A stretch of DNA of 64,000 nt from Paraburkholderia unamae (GTDB lineage Bacteria; Pseudomonadota; Gammaproteobacteria; Burkholderiales; Burkholderiaceae). Shown here in pieces: positions 23,972-32,296 of the stretch. The position numbers and the translations under genes were made by a program. The stretch lies in contig NZ_QLSU01000014.1 of NCBI RefSeq assembly GCF_003268775.1, positions 124,001 to 188,000 on the forward strand. The letters run 5' to 3'. The number at the start of each line of letters is the position of its first letter. Position 1 is the first letter of the stretch. Below the pieces are notes generated by a model that saw only the letters and a list, made by a program, of their open reading frames with translations, searched no databases and was not told where the DNA came from.

Positions 23972-26797
23972 ATGCGAATCAATGAAGCGCAACAACAAGG
24001 GGCCGGGGTCGAATCCGGGGGCAATGGGTACGCGCACGCGCCGCAACGCGCGCCAATGGTGCTCGGGTTCGACGACCCGGCGTCGCACGGCGCGCTCGTC
24101 GGCGGCAAGGGGCGCAATCTTGCGCTGATGAGTCAGGCAGGTTTTCGGGTGCCGCCGGGCGTCACGATCACCACGCAGGCGTATGCACACATGCTGGCTT
24201 CGGCCACGGTGCGTGAGCGGATCGGCGCGTTCGTGCAAGGAATGCGCTACGACGACACCGATGACCTCGCGAAGCGCACGGCCGGGATTCGCGAGTTGAT
24301 CGAAGCGACGCCAATGCCCGAGCAGGTCGCGTCGGAAATCCTGGCGGCCTATGCGCGCCTTGCCGAGCTGGCGGGCGGCGCGCAGCCCTACGTCGCGGTG
24401 CGCTCCTCCGGCACGGCCGAGGATCTGGCGGAGGCCTCCTTTGCCGGCCTGCACGATACGTATCTCGACATCAAGGGGGGCGAGGCCCTGCTGGAGGCGG
24501 TGCGCCGTTGCTGGGCGTCGATGTGGACCGCGCGCGCGGTCGCCTATCGCCACACGAACGGCTTCGACCACTTCGCCGAGGCGCTCGCCGTGGTCGTGCA
24601 GGTGATGGTGGAAGCCGATGCGGCCGGGGTGATGTTCACGGCGAACCCGCTGAGCGAGCGGACCGACGAAATCCTGATCAATTCGAGCTGGGGCCTGGGT
24701 GAGGCGGTGGTGAGCGGCATCGTGACACCCGATGAATTCTTGCTCAGAAAGCGCAATCTTTCCGTCAAGGCGCAAACGCTGGGCGCGAAGCAGTCGTTGA
24801 TTCGCCGGAAAGCGGGCGGCGGCACGCTCCACGAGGAGACCGCGCAGGCGCGGCGCGATCAATTCAGCCTCGACGTGGAGCAACTGGCCTTGCTTGGCGA
24901 CCTGGGGCGGCGCGTCGAGGCGCACAGCCAGGGCCTGCCGCAGGACATCGAATGGGCATTGGCGGGCAACGTCATTTACCTGCTGCAATCGCGCCCGGTG
25001 ACGGGCGTGAACTTCGCATGGGAAGAGGACATCGAACTTCCCGAGAAAGAAGAAGACGAGGACGGCACGATCTGGGAAAAGTCGTGGGCCGAGGAGGGGT
25101 TGACCGGCGCGAATTGCCCGCTGTTCTATACCACGCGCGCGTGGGCCTACGATCGCGCGTACACGAATCAGCTCAAGGTGTATGGCTTGAAGGAAGGGGA
25201 TTTCAATCTCAAGCACTTCAAGTATTACCGCAGCGCGATCTATTACAACACGGCGACGGAAAAGGCCTTCGCACGCCACACGATGATTCCGCACGCGCGC
25301 AACAGCCCGTTTTGCTGGGGCGGCACGCGCTTTATCGAGCCGCAGGCGCACGATGAAATCGTCAACGCGCCGTTCTCGTGGACCCAATACCTGAAGATGG
25401 TCGCGCGGCTTCAGCTTCATCCCATGACGGCCTATATCGGCTGCCGCGCGCATGTCATGAAGACGTGGTTCCAGCGGGAAAAGTGGAATCCCAAGGCATT
25501 CGACCGCCATGCGCTGAGAAATCTCGACGACGAGACGCTCAAGCGTACGATCCTCCAGTGGCTTTACGACGAGCAGCTATACGACGACGAAATCACCGTC
25601 TGGTTCTACAACCTGCGCGACGCCATCAATATGCTCGCATGGCTCGTGGCCAAATGGTACCGGGGCGACAATCCCACGGCGATGGTCGACCTGATCAGCG
25701 GCGCGGCCGGGGAAACGCCCACGTCGCGGGAAAACAAGGCGCTGTGGGAATTCACCCAGCGCATCCGCAATAGCCCGGCGCTCAAGGCATGTTTCGACGA
25801 ATACAAGGAAGAGGCGTTCTTCGCAAAGCTCGCGCAGTCGGATGAGGGGCGCGCGTTCCTGACCGATTACGAGGCCTTTGCCGCCGAGCATCCGCATCGC
25901 GGCCATAGCGACCGCGACATCTACTGGGTCCGCCGTGGCGAAAGTCCCGCTGTCGACTACCGGGCCATTCAGGCGCTCATGACGGCCGACCCGGAAGACA
26001 GCCCGCACAAGCGCGAAAAGGAGACCAACGCTCGCCGCGCCGCCGTGATCGAGGACGTGACGCGCAGCATCGCCCAGCAGGCGCTCGGGCCGATCAAGGT
26101 GCAGGCCTTCAAGGTCGTTCTGGAATATGTGAGCACGTTTCTCGTGGAGCGCGATCTCGAACGGTATTCGTACGACAAGCACACGTATATCCAGAAGCTC
26201 ATGTTCCTCGAAGTCGGCCGGCGCCTGAAGGAGCGCGGCATCCTCACGGGCGAGCGCGACTTTTATTTCCTGGGCAAGGAGGAACTGTTCGCCGTGCTGG
26301 AGGGGCACGCCAACATGACCCTGGCGCGCGCGAAGATCGCGGGCCGCATGAAGAATTTCGACGCCTATCACCACAAGGAGTGGAGCCCGCCGCCTTATCT
26401 CGTGAAGGGCAACGCTCACGATCCGAGCCGGCTCGACGACGGGAGCGATCCCAACCGGCTGCGCGGCATTCAGCAAAGCCGCGGTGTCGTGACGGGCCGC
26501 GCACGCGTGGTCAAGACGCTCGACAAGATCGGCACGATCCAGAACGGCGAGATTCTCGTTTGCAACGCGACGGATCCGGGCTGGACGCCCGCGTTCCTGA
26601 TCATCAGCGGCATCGTGACCGAAACCGGCGGCGTGCTGTCTCACGCAGCCTGCCTGTCGCGAGAATATGGCTTGCCGGCCGTGCAGATTCCCAATGCCAT
26701 TCAACGCATTCAGGACGGCGCGACCATTACCGTGAACGGCGACACCGGTGAAGTGATACTCGCGGCCGAAACACCTGAAGCCGCCGAAGCGGCCTAG
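23972..26797 (+). CDS. PEP-synthase/rifampin-phosphotransferase-like dikinase
   Basis: A 941-residue three-part protein. The N-terminal ATP-binding module has GGKGRNLALM, RSSGTAEDLAEASFAG, GVMFTANPLS and LLQSRPVTG (residues 40-345). A roughly 450-residue central region has no match I recognise. The C-terminal swivelling domain carries the phosphohistidine motif GGVLSHAACLSREYGLPAV near residue 885. Such proteins move the ATP beta-phosphate via His to pyruvate, phenol or rifampin. The diverged central region argues against true PEP synthase. An upstream ATG at 23930 is possible, but GGGAG precedes 23972. Its place after three catabolic genes suggests phosphorylation of a pathway intermediate. 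Confidence 0.85.
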   Translation: MRINEAQQQGAGVESGGNGYAHAPQRAPMVLGFDDPASHGALVGGKGRNLALMSQAGFRVPPGVTITTQAYAHMLASATVRERIGAFVQGMRYDDTDDLAKRTAGIRELIEATPMPEQVASEILAAYARLAELAGGAQPYVAVRSSGTAEDLAEASFAGLHDTYLDIKGGEALLEAVRRCWASMWTARAVAYRHTNGFDHFAEALAVVVQVMVEADAAGVMFTANPLSERTDEILINSSWGLGEAVVSGIVTPDEFLLRKRNLSVKAQTLGAKQSLIRRKAGGGTLHEETAQARRDQFSLDVEQLALLGDLGRRVEAHSQGLPQDIEWALAGNVIYLLQSRPVTGVNFAWEEDIELPEKEEDEDGTIWEKSWAEEGLTGANCPLFYTTRAWAYDRAYTNQLKVYGLKEGDFNLKHFKYYRSAIYYNTATEKAFARHTMIPHARNSPFCWGGTRFIEPQAHDEIVNAPFSWTQYLKMVARLQLHPMTAYIGCRAHVMKTWFQREKWNPKAFDRHALRNLDDETLKRTILQWLYDEQLYDDEITVWFYNLRDAINMLAWLVAKWYRGDNPTAMVDLISGAAGETPTSRENKALWEFTQRIRNSPALKACFDEYKEEAFFAKLAQSDEGRAFLTDYEAFAAEHPHRGHSDRDIYWVRRGESPAVDYRAIQALMTADPEDSPHKREKETNARRAAVIEDVTRSIAQQALGPIKVQAFKVVLEYVSTFLVERDLERYSYDKHTYIQKLMFLEVGRRLKERGILTGERDFYFLGKEELFAVLEGHANMTLARAKIAGRMKNFDAYHHKEWSPPPYLVKGNAHDPSRLDDGSDPNRLRGIQQSRGVVTGRARVVKTLDKIGTIQNGEILVCNATDPGWTPAFLIISGIVTETGGVLSHAACLSREYGLPAVQIPNAIQRIQDGATITVNGDTGEVILAAETPEAAEAA

Positions 26798-26824
26798 CCG
26801 CATAGCGGATCGCAAGGTTGCGAG

Positions 26825-26853
26825 CCGGGCGGCGGCGCTGGCATGCCGCCCGG
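26825..26853 (+). terminator. Intergenic hairpin, possible partial terminator
   Basis: CCGGGCGGC (26825-26833) pairs with GCCGCCCGG (26845-26853) around an 11-base loop in the 115-bp gap after the dikinase gene. No T-tract follows, so it may stabilise the upstream mRNA or reduce read-through and not fully terminate. Confidence 0.4.
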
Positions 26854-26912
26854 TACGAACCCGGACACAACCTCAGTCACAGCCTCACTTCAACGGCTGC
26901 TGGAGCATTGAA

Positions 26913-27950
26913 ATGCAAGCGAAAACCCGAGGTGTGCCTCGAATCGTGGTGTATGGCGTCGGTCAGTTCGGACAACATATCGTCCGCTTCGCGGTGGAGA
27001 AGGGCTGGCCGATCGTGGCGGCCTACAACCGCGCGGGGGACAAGATCGGCAAGGATGTGGGACGGCTCGCCGGGCTCGGCTATGACCTTGGCGTGCCGGT
27101 GCAGGACTGCGAGACAGCCGACTATGCCGGTGTGCAAGCCGATATCGGCGTGGTGACCACGACCAACCGGCTGGCGCAGAACATGCCCGCCTACCGTCGC
27201 TTGATGAAAGCGGGCCTCAATGTGCTTTGCCACGGTGCGGAGGCCTATTATCCACGCGCGGTGGACAAGGTGCTCGCCGCCGAAATCGATGCCCTCGCGC
27301 GCGCGAACCGGGTGACGTTCACCGGCGGCGGGATCTGGGACATGTCGCGCATCTGGATGGGCATTGCCGCCGCCGGTCCTTGCACGGAGCTTCGCGCGCT
27401 GCGTCATTCCAGCATTTCCGACGCGCAGAGCATGGGCCGGGAGCAAATGCTGATTTGCGGCGTCGGCATGAGCGTCGACGAATACGAAGAACGCATGGTC
27501 AAGGTGGCCGGAGAAATAGGCGGCTATTACAAAACGATTCCGTGGCAGGTCATGGCCGCGCTCGGTTACGACGTCACGCAGGTGAGCGAGCGTCGCGAGC
27601 CGGTCTTGTTCGACACGCCGATTTACTGCGAACTGCTTGAGCGAGAACTGGAGCCCGGCGTTTGCGTCGGCACGCGCCTTGTCATCGAACTGGAAACGGC
27701 GCAGGGCGTGAGCGTGAGCGCCAGGATCGAGCCACGGCTGTTGCGTCCCGGCGAGGTCGAGCACACGCTCTGGGAGATCGACGGCAAGCCGGTTTCGCGT
27801 ATCCGGGTGGAGCGCGACGATCAGGCGCATTACAGTGCGTCCAGCCTCTTTAACCGCATACCCGACGTGATCGGCGCGCCGCCCGGCATCATGCCGGTTT
27901 CGAAACTCGGCATGCTCAGGCACACGGCCTCGCGCGGCGCGCCGGTTTGA
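26913..27950 (+). CDS. Dihydrodipicolinate-reductase-like NAD(P) dehydrogenase (diaminopentanoate-dehydrogenase type)
   Basis: A 345-residue protein with an N-terminal Rossmann motif RIVVYGVGQFGQHIVRFA, a VVTTTNR strand and a CHGAEAYYP stretch as in the DapB-like 2,4-diaminopentanoate dehydrogenase group. The C-terminal half forms the substrate domain. Family members oxidise or reduce C-N or C-O bonds, but most are uncharacterised. It follows the dikinase and precedes the AraC gene, all on the same strand. The ribosome site is TGGAGCATTGA. A carbonyl or imine reduction step in the island pathway is possible. Confidence 0.72.
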   Translation: MQAKTRGVPRIVVYGVGQFGQHIVRFAVEKGWPIVAAYNRAGDKIGKDVGRLAGLGYDLGVPVQDCETADYAGVQADIGVVTTTNRLAQNMPAYRRLMKAGLNVLCHGAEAYYPRAVDKVLAAEIDALARANRVTFTGGGIWDMSRIWMGIAAAGPCTELRALRHSSISDAQSMGREQMLICGVGMSVDEYEERMVKVAGEIGGYYKTIPWQVMAALGYDVTQVSERREPVLFDTPIYCELLERELEPGVCVGTRLVIELETAQGVSVSARIEPRLLRPGEVEHTLWEIDGKPVSRIRVERDDQAHYSASSLFNRIPDVIGAPPGIMPVSKLGMLRHTASRGAPV

Positions 27951-27997
27951 GGACCGGGTTGCGGGAAAGACGCCGGTCGCGCCCACGGGAGCCAATC

Positions 27998-28969
27998 ATG
28001 CTGGACATGCTGGAATCTCGCAGTGAGACGCATGACGATGCGTGCAACATCGACACCTTCCGGGCGCGCTTCACGTCGTCGATATGCTCGAGCGATCTGT
28101 ACACCATCGAAGGCGGGGCCGCGTTTTCGATGCGCTTCGACGGCGTTCAACTGGGCGCGGTCGAAATATTTCGCTTCGACGGGCAGGGCATTCGCGGCGG
28201 CATGCGCACCCGGCGGCATATCCGCTGCCAGCCCGCCGACGATGTCTTTCTCGTGCTGCCGTTGAACGACGCGCTGGAAATCTCGCAACGCCAGCATCGA
28301 AACGTGGTGCAGCCGGGGCACTTCGTGTTCATTTCATCGGCGGCGCCGTCTGAGGGCACGTGCGGGGTTGCGCCGAACCACATCTATTCGGAACTCGTCA
28401 TCAAGATGCCCAATGCGCTGCTGCGCCAGCAGGTGCCGCATATCGACGATATCTGCGCCGTGCCGATCGACTCGAATACGGGGGCGGGCCGGGTGGTGCG
28501 CAACCTCATCGAGTCGCTGCTCGCCGAGGGGCGCGCGTTGACGAATGCACAGGCGCTCACGTTCGGACCGGTGCTGATCAACGCTGTGGGCGTCGTGGCG
28601 CGGGAGGCGAGCGGCTGCGAGGAGCCGGGCCGCCGCGCGCGCAAGCACGCGCACGAGCGCATACGCATGAAGGCGCTTGCGTTTATCGAATCACATTTGT
28701 CCGACCCGCAACTCGATACCGCGAAGGTGGCGGAGCATTGCCGCGTGTCGCTACGCCATCTTCACGCGAGTTTCGATTCGGCGGCCACCTCCGTTGGCGC
28801 GATGATTCGAGAGATGCGCTTGCAGTGCTGCCGCGCCGAACTCGTAAACCCGTTGCTCAGCCACAAGTCGATCATCGAAATCGCGATGGCCTGGGGCTTC
28901 AATAGCTCCGTGAGTTTTACGCGCGCCTACCGGCGGCGGTTCGGCGTGGCGCCCAGCCAGGAGCGCTGA
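27998..28969 (+). CDS. AraC/XylS family transcriptional regulator
   Basis: A 323-residue regulator with an N-terminal AraC-binding-like sensor domain (about 20-200) and a C-terminal double helix-turn-helix: LDTAKVAEHCRVSLRHLHASF then IIEIAMAWGFNSSVSFTRAYRRRFGVAPSQ. It is the last rightward gene of the island and likely controls part of it. The ATG at 27998 with CGGGAGCC is preferred over an upstream in-frame ATG that would overlap the preceding gene. AraC-type proteins often bind direct repeats, so it need not be the regulator of the palindromes described elsewhere. Confidence 0.9.
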   Translation: MLDMLESRSETHDDACNIDTFRARFTSSICSSDLYTIEGGAAFSMRFDGVQLGAVEIFRFDGQGIRGGMRTRRHIRCQPADDVFLVLPLNDALEISQRQHRNVVQPGHFVFISSAAPSEGTCGVAPNHIYSELVIKMPNALLRQQVPHIDDICAVPIDSNTGAGRVVRNLIESLLAEGRALTNAQALTFGPVLINAVGVVAREASGCEEPGRRARKHAHERIRMKALAFIESHLSDPQLDTAKVAEHCRVSLRHLHASFDSAATSVGAMIREMRLQCCRAELVNPLLSHKSIIEIAMAWGFNSSVSFTRAYRRRFGVAPSQER

Positions 28970-28993
28970 TCGTGTGGTGGTCGATGCGCGTGT

Positions 28994-29272
28994 TCACGGT
29001 GACGCGCTTGCGGTTGACAGCCAGATCGCGGCCACGGCGGTGCCCACGCCCAATGTCCAGCCCGCGAGGCCGAATTTCAGCGGCCAGGGCGCGGTGCGTG
29101 CGTCCATGAATTGCATCATCACGGCCGCCGTTTTGGCGAAGGCCAGCACCACGATGACGAGCGCGGGCGCAACGCCGAACGCCAGTGCATTGCCGCCGGT
29201 TTCCCATGATGCGATGGTGGCAGCGACGAGCACGGCCCACCAGACGATCAGACGCCGCCCGGTTTTATCCAC
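28994..29272 (-). CDS. Cytochrome oxidase subunit IV / NorF-like small membrane protein
   Basis: A 92-residue protein with three predicted membrane spans, of the prokaryotic COX4 (PF03626) type: LIVWWAVLVAATIASW, FGVAPALVIVVLAFAKTAAVMMQFM and a C-terminal hydrophobic helix. The AKTxxVMxxFMxxR stretch is characteristic. It overlaps the subunit III-like gene by 8 bp. No subunit I or II is present in the window, so it is likely accessory to another oxidoreductase or to the P450/Rieske systems. Confidence 0.72.
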   Translation of the reverse strand: MDKTGRRLIVWWAVLVAATIASWETGGNALAFGVAPALVIVVLAFAKTAAVMMQFMDARTAPWPLKFGLAGWTLGVGTAVAAIWLSTASASP

Positions 29273-29900
29273 GCGCGCCTCCCAGCAGGTAGAACAGGGC
29301 GAACAGCACGATCCACAGGAGATCGACGACGTGCCAGAACAGCCCGCCGCTCTCGATCAGAAGGAAACGTTGCGCCGTTAGCGGCGGCCGCGCGGAAGCG
29401 CGCATGAGGACGAGGACCACGAGGCCCAGCAGCACGTGCAGCAGATGAATGGCCGTGAACGTGAAGTAGTACATGAAGAAGTCGCTCGTGAGCGGCGTTA
29501 CGCCCCGATGGATCTTCTGCGCGTATTCGGCGAGCTTGCAGACGACGAAGCCGCCGCCAAGCGCGATCGAAATGCCGAAATGGCGCCTGGCGCCAGGACG
29601 TTGCTCGCGCAACCGATGCATGCCGAGCGCGACGAACAGGCTGCTGGAAAGCAGAAGCAGACTGCCGAGCAGACCCAGGCGCCGGTCCAGCAGCAGATGG
29701 TCGGCGGCAAAAGCGGCGGGGGCGTTGGAGCGCGCCAGCGCGAAGCACAGGAAGAAGGCCGCGAAAACCATCAGGTCGCCGAATATCAGCACCCAGACGC
29801 CGGGCTCGCCCGGTATGCGCGGCGAAGCGCGCAAGGCGTGCATGGCGGGCGTGGCGTCGCGCGGTTCCTCGCAGGCGGCAACGGTGCTCGCCTTAGCCAC
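29265..29900 (-). CDS. Cytochrome c oxidase subunit III / NorE-like membrane protein
   Basis: A 211-residue, five-helix protein. The opening PGEPGVWVLIFGDLMVFAAFF and the closing IESGGLFWHVVDLLWIVLFALFYL are hallmarks of heme-copper oxidase subunit III and NorE. Subunit III alone is not catalytic. It overlaps neighbours on both sides (8 bp each), forming a three-gene cassette without subunits I and II. Orphan cassettes of this kind occur beside nitric oxide reductases and in some catabolic clusters, where their role is unknown. Confidence 0.85.
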   Translation of the reverse strand: MAKASTVAACEEPRDATPAMHALRASPRIPGEPGVWVLIFGDLMVFAAFFLCFALARSNAPAAFAADHLLLDRRLGLLGSLLLLSSSLFVALGMHRLREQRPGARRHFGISIALGGGFVVCKLAEYAQKIHRGVTPLTSDFFMYYFTFTAIHLLHVLLGLVVLVLMRASARPPLTAQRFLLIESGGLFWHVVDLLWIVLFALFYLLGGARG

Positions 29901-30618
29901 ACTGGCACTCCTGGCGCGTGATCGCTTTCAGGCACAGCGTGCACATGACGGAAATCCAGATACCGAAGCCCACGAGGGGAAACCAGAAAACGAACAGACC
30001 GTTCCATGCGAAGGGCCCCGTGCGGGGAATGAAGGCAAACGCGCCGGCCTCGAAAATGATGGCGATCCAGATGGTCAGGAAACCGAACCAACGTGGAAAC
30101 GCGCCGTTGCGCGCGGTGCCGGCCTTCAACGCGAGCCAGCCGATCGGCACCATCTGGAAGATGAAGTATTGGTCGGTGGTGACGAGCGTCAGGTTGGCGA
30201 GGTCGTGAATGAGCGCGGTGGCGTACGCGGCGCGATCCGGATGAAAGGCCGCCGCGCCCCACAGGATGGGCGGGAATACCAGAAACATCGACATGAGCGC
30301 GCCGCCCACGAGTTGCAGGACGGACCAGATTGGCCAGCCCGTTTCCAGCTTCGACATCTGAACGCATACGACCATGGCGATCGGCACCATGAACGCGCCG
30401 GTCCACGAGCAAATGGTGGCGCCAATGCGGATTGGGATCGTGTTCGCCTGATAGAAGGCCGCGACCTGCTCCGGCGGCCAGGTCGCGGCCGGCAATGGCA
30501 GCAGCCGGATGAGGAAGCCCCATGCGAGGGCAAAGATCACCGCGAAGGCGACGCCCCACCAGATCAGCAGGCGCTGCGCCCGCGGACTCGTTGACAGTCT
30601 GATGCTCAATTCGGCCAT
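29893..30618 (-). CDS. Six-helix membrane protein of unknown function
   Basis: A 241-residue protein with about six hydrophobic spans, beginning at residue 20 (LLIWWGVAFAVIFALAWGFLI) and ending in a Cys-containing tail, CQCG. The ATG at 30618 has GGAGCGAGA upstream and is chosen over an ATG 21 bp earlier. I do not recognise a named family. It overlaps the subunit III-like gene by 8 bp, so the three proteins probably work as one membrane complex. It could supply quinol or cofactor binding, but no heme-ligand pattern is evident. Confidence 0.7.
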   Translation of the reverse strand: MAELSIRLSTSPRAQRLLIWWGVAFAVIFALAWGFLIRLLPLPAATWPPEQVAAFYQANTIPIRIGATICSWTGAFMVPIAMVVCVQMSKLETGWPIWSVLQLVGGALMSMFLVFPPILWGAAAFHPDRAAYATALIHDLANLTLVTTDQYFIFQMVPIGWLALKAGTARNGAFPRWFGFLTIWIAIIFEAGAFAFIPRTGPFAWNGLFVFWFPLVGFGIWISVMCTLCLKAITRQECQCG

Positions 30619-30662
30619 TCTCGCTCCATACCGATGCAAGTTATCGACGCATGTAACTCATA

Positions 30663-30684
30663 CATATGGTATTGAAGCATACGA
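30663..30684 (-). promoter_or_regulatory. Operator-like site upstream of the oxidase-like cassette
   Basis: CATATG (30663-30668) and CATACGA (30678-30684, reverse complement TCGTATG) form an imperfect inverted pair with a 9-bp spacer in the 136-bp gap before the membrane-protein cassette. One arm is identical to the island motif, which links this cassette to the same regulon. Confidence 0.45.
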
Positions 30685-30775
30685 GAAAGGTGAAATTAGC
30701 GCAAGCATCCTCAGTCCGCACGGGGAACGTGCGGATCTGTCGCGCCGGGCAGTCTGGGCAAACCTCGCGAAGCCG

Positions 30776-31234
30776 TCAGGCAGAGTGGCCGAGGTCGCCG
30801 CAGAAGAGGTTTGAAAACCCGTCCGCCGGGCTCGCCCTGAGCACGATCGCGTAGTTGCCCGAGCGCAGTGCGGACATCGCGGCCGGAACGCTTTTCCAGA
30901 TTTGCATCGGTCGCGTTTCGTCGAGCAGGACGTGCTGGTTCAGATCGAACGCCGGTTTGGGCCCCAGATTTGCGCAGGTGCCCGGGTAGATGTATGAATA
31001 CATCGTCGCGGGTCGTGCGGTTTCGGAGGGCAGGCCGCTCACGAGGAGCATGACCTGGGTGGTCGCGGGGCCGGTCGGCATCAACGTCGCCACCGCAATT
31101 TTCCCGGCGTTTTGCGGCGTAGCCGCAAGGGGAACTTCGACCGCTGCGGGGCGCTGCTGCGCAGCCGCCATTCCACCGGACATGGCGGCAATGCCGAGAA
31201 CAGCCGCCAGCGCGGGCCAGGCATGAACGTTCAT
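30776..31234 (-). CDS. Secreted protein of unknown function
   Basis: A 152-residue protein with a clear Sec signal peptide: hydrophobic core WPALAAVLGIAAMSGGMAAAQ, with cleavage likely after AAAQ near residue 25. The mature part is rich in beta-strands and has two cysteines (TCANLG and LFCGDL) that may form a disulfide. The ATG at 31234 is preceded by a strong GCAGGAGG box. I do not recognise the family. It lies upstream of the oxidase-like cassette in the same direction, separated by the operator-like site. Confidence 0.75.
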   Translation of the reverse strand: MNVHAWPALAAVLGIAAMSGGMAAAQQRPAAVEVPLAATPQNAGKIAVATLMPTGPATTQVMLLVSGLPSETARPATMYSYIYPGTCANLGPKPAFDLNQHVLLDETRPMQIWKSVPAAMSALRSGNYAIVLRASPADGFSNLFCGDLGHSA

Positions 31235-31402
31235 CGTCCACCTCCTGCTTCGAGCCAGATACTGGGCACTACCTCGATAAATATAGTTCGTTTCAGGGAA
31301 AACACGGCAACGAGGCACGCAAGTCGCGCGACATCGAAGCGGCTCGCGGCGTCGCACAACGACGCCGCCGGATCGGGGTGACGGATTGCCTGGGCTTGCG
31401 GC

Positions 31403-32233
31403 TCAGATGGGTGCGCGCTCACCCACCGCGCCGCTCACGCAGTCCGAAGACACACAGGCGATCTTCAACCCCGCGCCCTCCACGAGCGGATAGCGTTCGA
31501 GCACCAGCGGGTCGTGCCCCGGAATGAAATGATCGGGGGAATCGGCCAACGCCATCAGCTTGCGGTAGCCCGCCAGCATCGCGGCAACGTCGGCGGCGAT
31601 CGGAAACGGGTTGTTCTGCTCGAGGTTGGCGTAGTAGTGCGCGGCGTCGGAAGCCAGCACGATCCAGCCGCGCGCCGTATGCACGCGTACGGCTTGCAGG
31701 CCGCGCGTATGGCCGCCCACGAATACGCCTTCGATGCCGGGCTTGAGCGTCCAGTCGCCCGCGTGGAATTGCACGCGGTCCTCATAAACGCGCCGCACGA
31801 GGTCGCAGACGTCGTCGACCGAATACGCGCGCCGCAGGTAGGGCTCGCACATGCAGCGCCCGGTCGCGTATTCCACTTCGGCGTCCTGAATATGAATGCG
31901 CGCGGCGGGCAGTTTGTCGAGATTGCCCGCATGGTCCCAGTGCAGGTGCGTGAGGATGGCATCGGTGATATCGGCGGGCGCCACGCCGAGTGCGCCGAGC
32001 GCCTCGATGGGGCAGTGGTCGAGCTCGCGCTTGCGGCTCGCCGCGCTGCGCGCGCCGAAGCCGGTATCCACGAGCACGGTGGTCCCCGGTCCCTGGATCA
32101 GCCAGACGAAGAAGTCGAGCGGCATGGGGCCGTCGTGGTCTTCGAGGTACATGAAATTGTGGCGGCGCGGCCGCGGCATGCGAGCGAAGCGCAGCGCGTG
32201 AACCGTGTATTGGGGCAGGTCTGTTGTCGTCAT
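31403..32233 (-). CDS. Metallo-beta-lactamase-fold hydrolase (lactonase-like)
   Basis: A 276-residue MBL-fold enzyme with the metal motif THLHWDHAGNL (about residue 95), later ligands in GGHTRGLQ and LASDAAHYY, and the final GHDPLVL histidine. This arrangement matches the N-acyl-homoserine lactonase/AttM group. In this catabolic operon a lactone or ester intermediate is a more likely substrate than a quorum signal. It is the last gene of the leftward operon, following the IclR regulator. Confidence 0.85.
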   Translation of the reverse strand: MTTTDLPQYTVHALRFARMPRPRRHNFMYLEDHDGPMPLDFFVWLIQGPGTTVLVDTGFGARSAASRKRELDHCPIEALGALGVAPADITDAILTHLHWDHAGNLDKLPAARIHIQDAEVEYATGRCMCEPYLRRAYSVDDVCDLVRRVYEDRVQFHAGDWTLKPGIEGVFVGGHTRGLQAVRVHTARGWIVLASDAAHYYANLEQNNPFPIAADVAAMLAGYRKLMALADSPDHFIPGHDPLVLERYPLVEGAGLKIACVSSDCVSGAVGERAPI

Positions 32234-32296
32234 GAAGGTTTGGATTGAAGTCTCGCGCGCCGCTCGATCGCCCCTCAGCCGGCTCTCAGTCGCCCG

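Noticed and set aside
28994..30618. Nitric oxide reductase accessory genes (norEF) for denitrification
   Set aside because: No norCB or other denitrification gene is near, and the cassette carries a third unrelated membrane protein and an island-type operator.
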